Virus record (IMG/VR): IMGVR_UViG_3300025120_000017
Span: 107,835 to 171,834 of that record
DNA length: 64,000 bases
Origin: a virus
Direction: 5' to 3' (one strand)
A program made the position numbers and the translations under genes. Shown here piece after piece: positions 53,880-61,187 of this stretch (its first letter is position 1; each line of letters begins with the position of its first letter). The notes beneath the pieces are model-generated. The model made no database searches, had not been told where the DNA came from, and saw only the letters and a list, made by a program, of their open reading frames with translations.

Positions 53880-53990
53880 TTTTTAATTGGTTTATCAAAG
53901 GGAGCGCTAAATGATAATTATGTCCGTAATAGTCTTACCTATCCATCCCTTTACAGGCTACAAATCCCTCGTATTGAACACCAATTTTAA
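53880..53990 (-). other. Non-coding stretch after the porin gene, candidate host-derived DNA
   Basis: About 110 bp between the porin stop and the terminator. It is richer in G+C than its surroundings. The inverted repeat AATTGGT (53885-53891) / ACCAATT (53980-53986) would close a large stem-loop around it. It contains no credible gene; one short frame reads YEGFVACKGMDR. It may be leftover host sequence carried in with the operon, or a structured 3' region. Confidence 0.4.
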
Positions 53991-54995
53991 TTAATTAAAT
54001 GAATATATTGCAGCCACAACAATGCTGCTTAAATTATCCTTTTGTTCAAATACATTTTCACTTGTTTTATCAAATCTATATTCTACTTTTAGGTTTAAGT
54101 TATCATCAACTGTATAATCTAAAGTAGTTGTTAAATTAATAACATCTGCGTCTGTTCCAATAGCACCTACACCAGCACCAGTTTCTGCAAAATATTCTGC
54201 TCTAACACCAGCACTTAATTTACCAAAATCATATTGAGGATATAAAGCAACTCCGTAAAACCCACTTCCTTCAGTATCATTATATGTAGAGTTAACACCT
54301 AAATAAAACTTTTCTGATAAATCATAACCTGCTGTTAAGTCAATTTGAAAAGTATGCGTTAAACTAGGATCTTGTTTTCCATATAACACATTTAAATAGG
54401 TATTTTTATATCCTAACTGAGCCCCTAACGTGTTTAAATTAGATGGATTATATTCTGTAACATCAGTAGCATTTAAGATTGCTAACATACCTGTAAAGTT
54501 TTTAGACAATTTAAAATCAGCTTTTAAACCACTGTGAGAAAACGGCCCATAACTAAACATGTAAGAAGTTGAATAGTTAAAGTTTCCTGTTGGGCTAATA
54601 ACCTCATAACCTAAAAATGTATTGAAATTACCCATAGTTAAAGTAATGTTATCACTAACATCCCAATAAGCATAAAGTTGGTTTATAATATTGGAACTAC
54701 CATTTGATAAGAATACTGCATCTTCACCTCTTGGTCCGAAAACCAGGTCAGCTACAAATCCAGTATTATCAGTATCATAAGAACTGATTAGGTTAAACAT
54801 TCCTAAACTAAATCCGTTGCCATTTGCAAATGAAGTAGTAGGCGCTATATCTGTATTTGATGTACTTAAGTTATTTCTAAAGTAGATGTCTGCACTACCT
54901 TCTAATGATAGTTTTGATTTTTCTGTAGCTAGGCTATCCTGGCTATAAATAAATGTTGTACTTAGTACAAATAAAAGTGTAAATATACTTTTCAT
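53991..54995 (-). CDS. Outer-membrane beta-barrel porin, flavobacterial AmtB-linked type
   Basis: A 334-residue outer-membrane protein. A signal peptide (MKSIFTLLFVLSTTFIYSQ) is followed by about 14-16 amphipathic strands, typical of OmpL/BBP2-like barrels (GFSLGMFNLISSYD, LTMGNFNTFLGYEV, FYLGVNSTYNDTEG, LNLKVEYRFDKT). It ends VVAAIYSFN with a C-terminal Phe-Asn close to the usual aromatic end. It is the last gene of the P-II/AmtB operon, so it likely lets ammonium or small nitrogenous solutes cross the outer membrane. The sequence style looks host-derived rather than viral. Confidence 0.85.
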   Translation of the reverse strand: MKSIFTLLFVLSTTFIYSQDSLATEKSKLSLEGSADIYFRNNLSTSNTDIAPTTSFANGNGFSLGMFNLISSYDTDNTGFVADLVFGPRGEDAVFLSNGSSNIINQLYAYWDVSDNITLTMGNFNTFLGYEVISPTGNFNYSTSYMFSYGPFSHSGLKADFKLSKNFTGMLAILNATDVTEYNPSNLNTLGAQLGYKNTYLNVLYGKQDPSLTHTFQIDLTAGYDLSEKFYLGVNSTYNDTEGSGFYGVALYPQYDFGKLSAGVRAEYFAETGAGVGAIGTDADVINLTTTLDYTVDDNLNLKVEYRFDKTSENVFEQKDNLSSIVVAAIYSFN

Positions 54996-55018
54996 AATTA
55001 AATTCTTTTTTTAGTGTA

Positions 55019-55083
55019 AAATAAAAGGGCACAAGGCCCTTCTATTTAAAATTTAAAACCCATGATACTTTAAATATCGTGGA
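55019..55083 (-). terminator. Two hairpins between amtB and the porin gene
   Basis: Hairpin A: 55060-55067 with 55075-55082 (8 bp, one G-T), followed by a run with TTTTAAATTTT in the minus direction. Hairpin B: 55025-55030 with 55036-55041 (6 bp GC-rich), followed by TTTTATTTT. Together they look like a partial terminator or attenuator after amtB, reducing porin expression relative to amtB and glnB. Confidence 0.7.
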
Positions 55084-55097
55084 TAGTTTATTAATGC

Positions 55098-56315
55098 TTA
55101 TTTAGTTTTAGGATATGCATCCATACCATGCTCAGCATTATCTAGTCCATTTACCTCTTCTTCTCGTGAAACTCTAAGTCCTATAATTTTCTTGATGGTA
55201 AATAATATCAAGAAAGATGTGATTAAGCAGAATCCTGCTATTGTCACAACTCCAAAGAATTGTTTAATAAATTGACTAACTCCTGCCATGTTGCCAAAGA
55301 TACCTACTGCTAAGGTACCCCATACTCCACAGCCTAAATGTACTGCTATTGCACCTACTGGATCATCTAATTTAAGCTTATCCAATAATGTAACAATGTA
55401 CACAACAACTACTCCGCCAATAAGTCCAATTATAACAGATTCATTTGGACTCATTTGATCTGCTCCTGCTGTGATAGAAACCAAACCTCCCAATATTCCA
55501 TTTAAGAACATTGTTAAATCAAAGTTTTTATCTTTAAGAAGCGTAGTAAATGCAGATGCAACTCCTCCTGCCGCAGCAGCAAGACAAGTTGTTACTAAGG
55601 TTAATGATGTTAATGCAGGATCTGCGCTTAATACAGAGCCACCATTAAACCCAAACCACCCAAGCCATAATATCAATACTCCTGCCGTAGCAAAAGGGAT
55701 ATTATGTCCTAAAATAGGAATGGATTTACCATTTTTAAATTTACCGATCCTAGCTCCAAGTAACCATACAGCTACAAGAGCAGCCCAACCTCCGACAGAG
55801 TGTACTAAGGTTGATCCAGCAAAGTCATAGAATCCTAGATTGTCTAAGAATCCCCCTCCCCACTTCCAGCTACCTACAATCGGATAAACTAATCCAACAT
55901 AGATTAAACTAAAAATCATAAAACTTGTTAACTTCATTCTTTCAGCCACTGCACCTGATACAATAGTTGCTGCGGTAGCTGCAAACATACCTTGAAACAG
56001 AAAATCTGTCCACCAAGTATATCCTCCTGAAGCATATTCAGCAGTCATTCCATTTACAGGAGCATCAATTCCAAATCCTGCAAATTTAATAACTCCCAAA
56101 CCACCTTCTTCAAAGCCAGGGTACATAAGGTTGAATCCACCTATGTAGTAAATAAGCAATCCCATGCAAATGATGAAGATATTTTTGAATAGGATGTTAA
56201 TGGTATTTTTTTGTCTTGTTAGTCCTATTTCTAACAAACTAAATCCGAGGTGCATAAAAAACACCAAACCTGTACAAACCATCATCCACAGGTTATTAAC
56301 TGTCAACATTTCCAT
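55098..56315 (-). CDS. amtB: Ammonium transporter
   Basis: A 405-residue, full-length Amt channel with about 11 membrane segments. Key residues: the twin histidines of the pore (His172 in GSTLVHSVGG, His326 in GAIAVHLGCG), the Phe gate region FQGMFAATAATIVSGAVAER, and WGGGFLDNLGFYDFAG. The C-terminal cytoplasmic tail LRVSREEEVNGLDNAEHGMD is intact and would bind P-II. No premature stop or frameshift. It starts 8 bp after the glnB stop and is followed by the porin. It passes ammonium/ammonia into the cytoplasm. Confidence 0.97.
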   Translation of the reverse strand: MEMLTVNNLWMMVCTGLVFFMHLGFSLLEIGLTRQKNTINILFKNIFIICMGLLIYYIGGFNLMYPGFEEGGLGVIKFAGFGIDAPVNGMTAEYASGGYTWWTDFLFQGMFAATAATIVSGAVAERMKLTSFMIFSLIYVGLVYPIVGSWKWGGGFLDNLGFYDFAGSTLVHSVGGWAALVAVWLLGARIGKFKNGKSIPILGHNIPFATAGVLILWLGWFGFNGGSVLSADPALTSLTLVTTCLAAAAGGVASAFTTLLKDKNFDLTMFLNGILGGLVSITAGADQMSPNESVIIGLIGGVVVVYIVTLLDKLKLDDPVGAIAVHLGCGVWGTLAVGIFGNMAGVSQFIKQFFGVVTIAGFCLITSFLILFTIKKIIGLRVSREEEVNGLDNAEHGMDAYPKTK

Positions 56316-56323
56316 CTCTCTTT

Positions 56324-56662
56324 TTAATTTAAAGTTTGATTTCCACGATCCGACGTTCGGATACGGTATGCTTCTTCGATATTACTAACGAAGATTTTAC
56401 CATCACCTACTTTGCCTGTTTTACCAGACTCCAAGATGGCTTTAATTGTTCTATCCAAGAATTCGTCTGAAACGACTATGGATAAGTACCTACGTTGAAT
56501 ATCGTTAGTACTGTGTTCTACCCCTCGATAGCTTATACCGAGTTTCTCATTGCCGTGCCCAGTGCAGTCCCAATAACTAAAAAAAGTTACCTTAACATTC
56601 ATGAGTGCGGCTTTCACATCATCAAACTGAGATTTTCTGATAATGGCTTCCACTTTTTTCAT
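56324..56662 (-). CDS. glnB: P-II signal transduction protein (GlnB/GlnK type)
   Basis: A 112-residue P-II regulator that senses ATP/ADP and 2-oxoglutarate and blocks AmtB. Family blocks: MKKVEAIIRKSQFDDVKAAL, YLSIVVSDEF, then KTGKVGDGKIFVSNIEEAYR and IRTSDRG. The T-loop reads GHGNEKLGISYRGVEHSTND: the position of the usual uridylylated Tyr51 is His50, and Gln39 of the E. coli protein is Glu. So it is probably not controlled by uridylylation, though some non-proteobacterial P-II proteins also differ here. It is the first gene of the operon. Confidence 0.95.
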   Translation of the reverse strand: MKKVEAIIRKSQFDDVKAALMNVKVTFFSYWDCTGHGNEKLGISYRGVEHSTNDIQRRYLSIVVSDEFLDRTIKAILESGKTGKVGDGKIFVSNIEEAYRIRTSDRGNQTLN

Positions 56663-56700
56663 AGTGTTTATTTAAGTTAAAAATTAATATACTGTATTTA

Positions 56701-56982
56701 TTAGTCTTTAATTTCTTCTAATATTGTTATCAATTCATCAAGAAGGTTTTTTTGGGCTTCTTTATAAGTTTTACAATGTGGCCAATGATTTATAGGATGC
56801 TTTGGTCTACGATATACACCGTTAGAGTATATTTTATAAATAAATTTATTACCGCATTTTTCTATCCATGTAAAATATCCTTTTTCTGTTCTAGACCATT
56901 TAAAAATTTTATATGGAGTTGGGATGTTATAATATCCTAATTTTATAATTCTTAAAATAAGATTAAACGGTATTAAATCCAC
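56701..56982 (-). CDS. Hypothetical protein, 93 aa (GTG start)
   Basis: Starts at GTG (MDLIPFNLILRIIKLGYYN); no alternative ATG exists. The C-terminal helix (KTYKEAQKNLLDELITILEE) resembles that of the 35538-35999 protein, and Trp/Tyr-rich strands (GYFTWIEKCGNKFIYKIY) precede it. Possibly a shorter relative of that phage family. Not recognised. Confidence 0.55.
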   Translation of the reverse strand: MDLIPFNLILRIIKLGYYNIPTPYKIFKWSRTEKGYFTWIEKCGNKFIYKIYSNGVYRRPKHPINHWPHCKTYKEAQKNLLDELITILEEIKD

Positions 56983-57019
56983 TTTAGATAGTGTTTAATT
57001 TATATAACGTCTAATATGC

Positions 57020-57330
57020 TAAAATTTTTAATTTGCGAATTAAAAACAAACACTTAGGTTCATGGTGCTCTTCTGACTAAAGGTTTCCTTTAGTTAAACA
57101 GTGAATTAACACAACCCGTATTACCATATGTTTGTTAAATTTAAAAACTCTCCAAGTCCTCCAAGTAGGAATAACGAATTGTCATGTTGCGAACATCTAC
57201 AATACAAATTATCTTCTGTCAAAGCTAACACTTCTTGGTAGTGTTGTGATACCTGAGTTGTTTCCTCCTGAGACAGCCTAGCACTGTAAGCGTATTCACT
57301 TGCTCATCCATTAGCTTGGAGAGTCTTATC
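57020..57330 (-). ncRNA. Candidate structured non-coding RNA in a 350-bp gap
   Basis: The gap 56983-57333 has no credible ORF but several inverted repeats. An outer 10-bp stem pairs 57147-57156 with 57315-57324, closing about 160 nt; in the minus direction a TTTTT tract follows. Inside, 57178-57203 is a stepped hairpin (5 bp, small bulge, 5 bp, 3-nt loop). Downstream, 57076-57094 is a perfect 8-bp hairpin with a TTT loop, and 57025-57046 is a 9-bp AT stem. The region is less AT-rich than its flanks. The compact nesting suggests a folded RNA. I do not recognise a family (not tmRNA, RNase P or a common riboswitch by eye). Confidence 0.5.
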
Positions 57331-57333
57331 TTT

Positions 57334-57666
57334 TCATTTTGATTTTAATTCCTTAACAAATTCACTTAATTTAGATTCCCATTTCTTAGGAAACTTTTGG
57401 CCTCCATTAACGGCTTTTAGCAATGATGTTTCAGGCAGCCCAGCAGCCTTTTCAATTCCAGCAATACTCAAGAGTTCTTTATTGTCTCTAATCCAAACAA
57501 TATCTTTATTTCTTTCAGAGTTTTTAAAGTTTTCTATAGCTTTAAGTAAATACAAATTGCTAATACTTTGTCTGGCTCCAAGTGAAATGTTTTCTTTCAC
57601 AAAATCCATAACCATTTCATCTGTCCACTTAAATGTGTGAACTGACTTTCTTCTTTTCTTTTCCAT
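57334..57666 (-). CDS. Small HTH-like protein, 110 aa
   Basis: Basic N-terminus (MEKKRRKSVHTFKWTDEMVM), then helices. Residues about 70-105 (IAGIEKAAGLPETSLLKAVN) fit a Cro/XRE-type helix-turn-helix with a following helix. Could be a DNA-binding regulator. The family is not certain. Confidence 0.6.
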   Translation of the reverse strand: MEKKRRKSVHTFKWTDEMVMDFVKENISLGARQSISNLYLLKAIENFKNSERNKDIVWIRDNKELLSIAGIEKAAGLPETSLLKAVNGGQKFPKKWESKLSEFVKELKSK

Positions 57667-57668
57667 AA

Positions 57669-58037
57669 CTAAAATAAAGAATATTGAATAGGTTCTTGGT
57701 TAAATCTTGCTTTATACAATTGCATAAATGGAATGTCTGAAATTAATCTAGGTTTCCATATTACATTATCGCTAATTGGAGATAATTGTAACACATCTTT
57801 GTATAAGTCAATGTATTTTACAATGTACTTTACTGTAGATCCTTCACCTAATGTAATAACATCATTTACTTCAACGTTAAGCCAATTAGGATTTCTTAAT
57901 TCAATCCAATACTTCATAAATACTGATACATCAGAAAATTCATCAACTTTCTTATATGTTAATGTTTCTGGGTGCTTTTTATATGTTTCAAATATAGCAC
58001 GATCATTTTTTGTCTCTGGTACTTTCATAATTTTCAT
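57669..58037 (-). CDS. Hypothetical protein, 122 aa
   Basis: A mixed alpha/beta protein (MKIMKVPETKNDRAIFETYK) with a strand set WLNVEVNDVITLGEGSTVKY. Not recognised. It starts 3 bp before the next gene end. Confidence 0.55.
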   Translation of the reverse strand: MKIMKVPETKNDRAIFETYKKHPETLTYKKVDEFSDVSVFMKYWIELRNPNWLNVEVNDVITLGEGSTVKYIVKYIDLYKDVLQLSPISDNVIWKPRLISDIPFMQLYKARFNQEPIQYSLF

Positions 58038-58040
58038 AAT

Positions 58041-58280
58041 TTAAAATGGTAAATCCTCCTCAGGCATAAATATTGTTTTACTGTATTTTTCTAATGTCTT
58101 TAATTTATCATCAGCATCTGTTAACTTTTGTAAAGCCTCTTCTGCGTTTTTATAAAAATCTTCAGTTGAATGATCTCCGATTCCAGCAGGATGATTACAT
58201 AATAGAGATAGAGTTGTTTTAGCCTCTTCCTTCTCAGCCTCAGCTTTACTTTTCAATAGTTTAAATAGTCGAATGTGCAT
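58041..58280 (-). CDS. Hypothetical helical protein, 79 aa
   Basis: An all-helical charged protein (LFKLLKSKAEAEKEEAKTTL). It overlaps the DnaA-like gene by 20 bp. Not recognised. Confidence 0.55.
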   Translation of the reverse strand: MHIRLFKLLKSKAEAEKEEAKTTLSLLCNHPAGIGDHSTEDFYKNAEEALQKLTDADDKLKTLEKYSKTIFMPEEDLPF

Positions 58281-58683
58281 AAATGTAAGAATTATATATT
58301 TTTTTAATGTTTTTTAATTTTTTTGCTAATTCATCATCACCAGAATCAACTAAATTAGTTAATTGCTTATAGCCGTTAATTGCTGTTGCATGATCTCTGT
58401 TTACTTTTTTTGCTATCAATGTATATGGCGCATCAGTAAACAGTCTTGCTAAATAGTAATAGACTGCTCTAGCATCAACTACCTGTCTTCCTCTATAATT
58501 TGTCTTAAATGAATTCTTACTTATATTAAAGTCATTTGATACTGCTTTAATAATCATATCAAGCTTTTCAACATCGCTTGTTTTACTATTTTGGTTTTTG
58601 AAATATAAGATAGTGTCTTCATAATCAAAACCTTCTCTGAATAGTAAAAATGCTTTTTTTAAATCTTCTTTACTGAATGTCAT
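58261..58683 (-). CDS. Stand-alone DnaA domain-IV-like DNA-binding protein
   Basis: A 140-residue protein. Residues about 65-130 match the C-terminal DnaA-box-binding domain of DnaA: VVDARAVYYYLARLFTDAPY, then NRDHATAINGYKQL, with the DHAT variant of the GRDHSTV signature. The AAA+ ATPase portion is absent. The N-terminal 60 residues are helical and unlike DnaA. It could compete with host DnaA for boxes or recruit host factors to a phage origin. Confidence 0.8.
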   Translation of the reverse strand: MTFSKEDLKKAFLLFREGFDYEDTILYFKNQNSKTSDVEKLDMIIKAVSNDFNISKNSFKTNYRGRQVVDARAVYYYLARLFTDAPYTLIAKKVNRDHATAINGYKQLTNLVDSGDDELAKKLKNIKKIYNSYIYAHSTI

Positions 58684-58774
58684 GTTTTATGTTTAGTACG
58701 TTTCAAATATAAAAAAAGAAACTTTAATATTAAACTAATTTAGGTTTTTTAATTAAATATTTTCACATATGAGA

Positions 58775-59023
58775 TTAATTAAAAACAGAACGTAAAATAC
58801 CTATCTTAGGATGTTCTAATTCATAATATCGGCAAACCTTTGAATAGTTTCCATTTTCAAATCTAACCAAGTAAACCCATAAACCAATACTCTCCAAAGA
58901 TTTTATACTATCTAATCCCCAAATTTGCTTAGATTTTGGGTTAGGTTCCTTAAATACCACAGTCCCCTTAACACCATCAACTATTACTGAATCGCCTATT
59001 TGATATAATATTTCACCATTCAT
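58775..59023 (-). CDS. Hypothetical SH3-like protein, 82 aa
   Basis: Begins MNGEILYQIGDSVIVDGVKG with a strand pattern of an SH3/KOW-type barrel (GTVVFKEPN, WVYLVRFENG). Not recognised. It is preceded by a 90-bp gap with no visible gene. Confidence 0.55.
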   Translation of the reverse strand: MNGEILYQIGDSVIVDGVKGTVVFKEPNPKSKQIWGLDSIKSLESIGLWVYLVRFENGNYSKVCRYYELEHPKIGILRSVFN

Positions 59024-59030
59024 TAAGATG

Positions 59031-59123
59031 CTACTTTTTTCTAATAAACTCTATGATAATAAGAACTAAACCTATGATAAGAATTGTTCCTGTTATAGTA
59101 AACACATGGTCATGCATTCTCAT
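59031..59123 (-). CDS. Micro membrane protein, 30 aa
   Basis: ATG-to-TAG frame of 30 residues with one hydrophobic helix (VFTITGTILIIGLVLIII) and a basic tail. The short length makes this less certain, but it overlaps the next such gene by 14 bp and belongs to a set of similar micro-proteins. Confidence 0.45.
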   Translation of the reverse strand: MRMHDHVFTITGTILIIGLVLIIIEFIRKK

Positions 59124-59241
59124 GCCTACTTCTTATTTTTTTAATAATAATCTGAAAACTTGTTACAACTAATCCACATATTGAAAAGCCAACAGCAGTC
59201 ATTATAATAATTGGGATTATCCATGCTAATACTCCACTCAT
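59110..59241 (-). CDS. Micro membrane protein, 43 aa
   Basis: 43 residues (MSGVLAWIIPIIIMTAVGFS), one membrane helix and a basic C-terminus (KKIRSRHENA). Second of three in tandem; starts 7 bp after the previous gene end. Confidence 0.5.
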   Translation of the reverse strand: MSGVLAWIIPIIIMTAVGFSICGLVVTSFQIIIKKIRSRHENA

Positions 59242-59248
59242 ATATTAT

Positions 59249-59326
59249 TTACTTAATTTTACTAGTTATTATTAATGTAGCTGTTAATGCAAGCCACCAT
59301 ACTCCTATTCCAATTGCAGGTACCAT
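59249..59326 (-). CDS. Micro membrane protein, 25 aa
   Basis: 25 residues (MVPAIGIGVWWLALTATLII) forming a single hydrophobic helix. Weak as a gene on its own; supported only by its place in the tandem set. Confidence 0.35.
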   Translation of the reverse strand: MVPAIGIGVWWLALTATLIITSKIK

Positions 59327-59329
59327 ATT

Positions 59330-59623
59330 TTATTTAATAAATTTAGACATATGTTTAATTTGAAATCCCATAGAGAGAAAGTTTGCTTCAATTCTCTTCT
59401 TACCTTTAAATTTTAAAACAAAAAACTCTAAAAAACTTTCAATTTTTGAGTTATCATAAAACGGGTCTAATAACTGATTATTAATATCTGACATTAATTT
59501 ATTTGATGAATGATAAACTTCATATAGTTGATTTGAAAGTGCTTGCCCAGTTCTTAACTCAGGATGCTTATCTAGCATGGCTGATGAATCAACAATTAAT
59601 TTCTTAAACTTTTTAATATCCAT
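59330..59623 (-). CDS. Hypothetical helical protein, 97 aa
   Basis: A helical protein (MDIKKFKKLIVDSSAMLDKH) rich in Lys and Ser with a C-terminal hydrophobic/basic end. Overlaps the next gene by 11 bp. Not recognised. Confidence 0.55.
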   Translation of the reverse strand: MDIKKFKKLIVDSSAMLDKHPELRTGQALSNQLYEVYHSSNKLMSDINNQLLDPFYDNSKIESFLEFFVLKFKGKKRIEANFLSMGFQIKHMSKFIK

Positions 59624-59834
59624 AATTTACTTTTATAGCTGTTGATTGATATTTGCCTTCTTCTCCAAAGTCTTCCATTACATTTATTGCAACATCAGTA
59701 TCTAATTGGCATATTATAGAAGATATATCTGATAAAAAAGATTCTTTATCAACTATACTATGTTCTGATAATAAGTTTCTTAAATCAGACTTAATGGAAT
59801 TTGCCTTTCCTTGTCTTTCTTTATCTAATTTCAT
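59613..59834 (-). CDS. Hypothetical protein, 73 aa
   Basis: ATG 59834 (MKLDKERQGKANSIKSDL) is preferred over a TTG upstream, and it overlaps the previous stop as ATGA. Helical then a short strand region (CQLDTDVAINVMEDF). Not recognised. Confidence 0.55.
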   Translation of the reverse strand: MKLDKERQGKANSIKSDLRNLLSEHSIVDKESFLSDISSIICQLDTDVAINVMEDFGEEGKYQSTAIKVNYGY

Positions 59835-60106
59835 ATAGATTCTCTTAACATTTCTAACCAAGATTCTCTTTTCATCATGCTATGTAGAGTATGCATGTTT
59901 TTAATTAGGTCATCATAGTCTTTCCCAGTAATTAACTGGCTTTCTGGGTTAGGAATATTTGAATATGCATCTAGGCCTTGCATCACTGTTCCATATTGCC
60001 TGCTCTCCATTACTTCAATTCCTTTATCTGTTAAATGACAAAGATATAAAATGCTTCTTGCTTTTATATGTACATCTACTCCATCTGCGGTTTTTAATTC
60101 TAACAT
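59831..60106 (-). CDS. Hypothetical protein, 91 aa
   Basis: A mixed alpha/beta protein (MLELKTADGVDVHIKARSIL) with a C-terminal helix. Overlaps neighbours by 4 and 7 bp. Not recognised. Confidence 0.55.
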   Translation of the reverse strand: MLELKTADGVDVHIKARSILYLCHLTDKGIEVMESRQYGTVMQGLDAYSNIPNPESQLITGKDYDDLIKNMHTLHSMMKRESWLEMLRESI

Positions 60107-60231
60107 ATTTCTTTAATTGTTTTAACGGTTTTACATGCTATTTTTATTGATACTAATAGGATAAAAAATAATCCTATTATACTAAGTATTAAACCACCTA
60201 GTAATGATAATATTATTAGTAATATGCTCAT
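60100..60231 (-). CDS. Micro membrane protein, 43 aa
   Basis: 43 residues with one long hydrophobic helix (MSILLIILSLLGGLILSIIG) and a basic tail (KIACKTVKTIKEIC). It overlaps both neighbours by a few bases, consistent with a real gene in the packed series. Confidence 0.55.
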   Translation of the reverse strand: MSILLIILSLLGGLILSIIGLFFILLVSIKIACKTVKTIKEIC

Positions 60232-60524
60232 TTTCGTTTTGTATAATAAGGTTCCCATCCAATTTCTTTAACATAGTCATCTTTAAATATACCATTAGCA
60301 CCTTCAATATAAACAGCATAAGGTACTTCTTTATCTTTATTCATAGCTTCTCTATAATCAATCTGACAGCCGTTCCATGTATTTATAAAATAATCAGCAT
60401 CTTCTTGATTGTGAAATCCAAGAGTCTTATTCATTTCTTCCCAAACAGTAGTATGATTGTTAAGACTCTCAAATGCGCTTTTTCTAATTCTTGCAGTATT
60501 CTTATGTACTATTACTTTTATCAT
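60228..60524 (-). CDS. Hypothetical protein, 98 aa
   Basis: ATG 60524 (MIKVIVHKNTARIRKSAFES); an upstream TTG would overlap the next gene and is rejected. A helical start and a Tyr-rich end (YVKEIGWEPYYTKRK). Not recognised. Confidence 0.55.
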   Translation of the reverse strand: MIKVIVHKNTARIRKSAFESLNNHTTVWEEMNKTLGFHNQEDADYFINTWNGCQIDYREAMNKDKEVPYAVYIEGANGIFKDDYVKEIGWEPYYTKRK

Positions 60525-60535
60525 ATCTTTATTAT

Positions 60536-60739
60536 TTAGTAATCTAATCCACAATATTCTAAAATCTGTGATACTTGTATATTATCAATTCCTAGTTTTT
60601 TTGCAATTACATTAATTGAATCTTCATTTAGATAATATTGAACTACCTTTTCATTTAATGTTAATTCTTTAGACTTTTTAATCTTTACTTTACTTGATCT
60701 TATACTATCTCTAAGATCTTCAAAATCTTCTTTACGCAC
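60536..60739 (-). CDS. Small HTH-like protein, 67 aa (GTG start)
   Basis: Starts with GTG (RKEDFEDLRDSIRSSKVKIK). The C-terminal half (NVIAKKLGIDNIQVSQILEY) reads as a helix-turn-helix. Overlaps the upstream gene by 8 bp. Could be a small regulator. Confidence 0.55.
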   Translation of the reverse strand: MRKEDFEDLRDSIRSSKVKIKKSKELTLNEKVVQYYLNEDSINVIAKKLGIDNIQVSQILEYCGLDY

Positions 60740-61175
60740 GTTCCATATAGTTTAATAGTTCTTTTGCTAATTCTCTGCATTTATTAATTAAGAAAGTAGT
60801 TTCCTCAGTGTGATGTTTTTCCAATTTATTATATAGGTCCATTGGGCTATTTACATCTGTTAAATCCTTAGGATCAAATCTATCTATTTTAATCCATTTA
60901 TACGAATTTAATATCTGTTTTAATTCATCTTTTTTGGATTTATTAATTTCTTTTAATTTAATTGAATATGATGCAAAGTTTGGAACATTTTTTCTTACAT
61001 AATCATCAAATAATTTATCCCACTTTTCATAATCAATCGAGTGAATATCCTTAGTAACATAAATATCTAATGTAACATCATTATAAACATTATTACCTAC
61101 GTATGCTCGACATTCGATTGTTACTAAATAATATGCTTGATCTTTTTCAATTCTATAGTCTTCTAATTTACTCAT
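60732..61175 (-). CDS. Hypothetical protein, 147 aa
   Basis: A protein with a strand-rich N-terminal part (YYLVTIECRAYVGNNVYNDV) and a helical, Lys-rich C-terminal part. The start carries the shared leader AACCAAAAAGAAG. Not recognised. Confidence 0.55.
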   Translation of the reverse strand: MSKLEDYRIEKDQAYYLVTIECRAYVGNNVYNDVTLDIYVTKDIHSIDYEKWDKLFDDYVRKNVPNFASYSIKLKEINKSKKDELKQILNSYKWIKIDRFDPKDLTDVNSPMDLYNKLEKHHTEETTFLINKCRELAKELLNYMERA

Positions 61176-61187
61176 CTTCTTTTTGGT

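Noticed and set aside
53991-54995. MKSIFTLLF start of the porin as a capsid-targeting peptide
   Set aside because: It is a signal peptide with a hydrophobic core and a cut after YSQ; it lacks the charged E-F/Y and (I/L)-x-E pattern.
56983-57333. tRNA or tmRNA in the gap
   Set aside because: No cloverleaf with CCA end or T-arm could be formed, and no ANxxxALAA-type tag is present.
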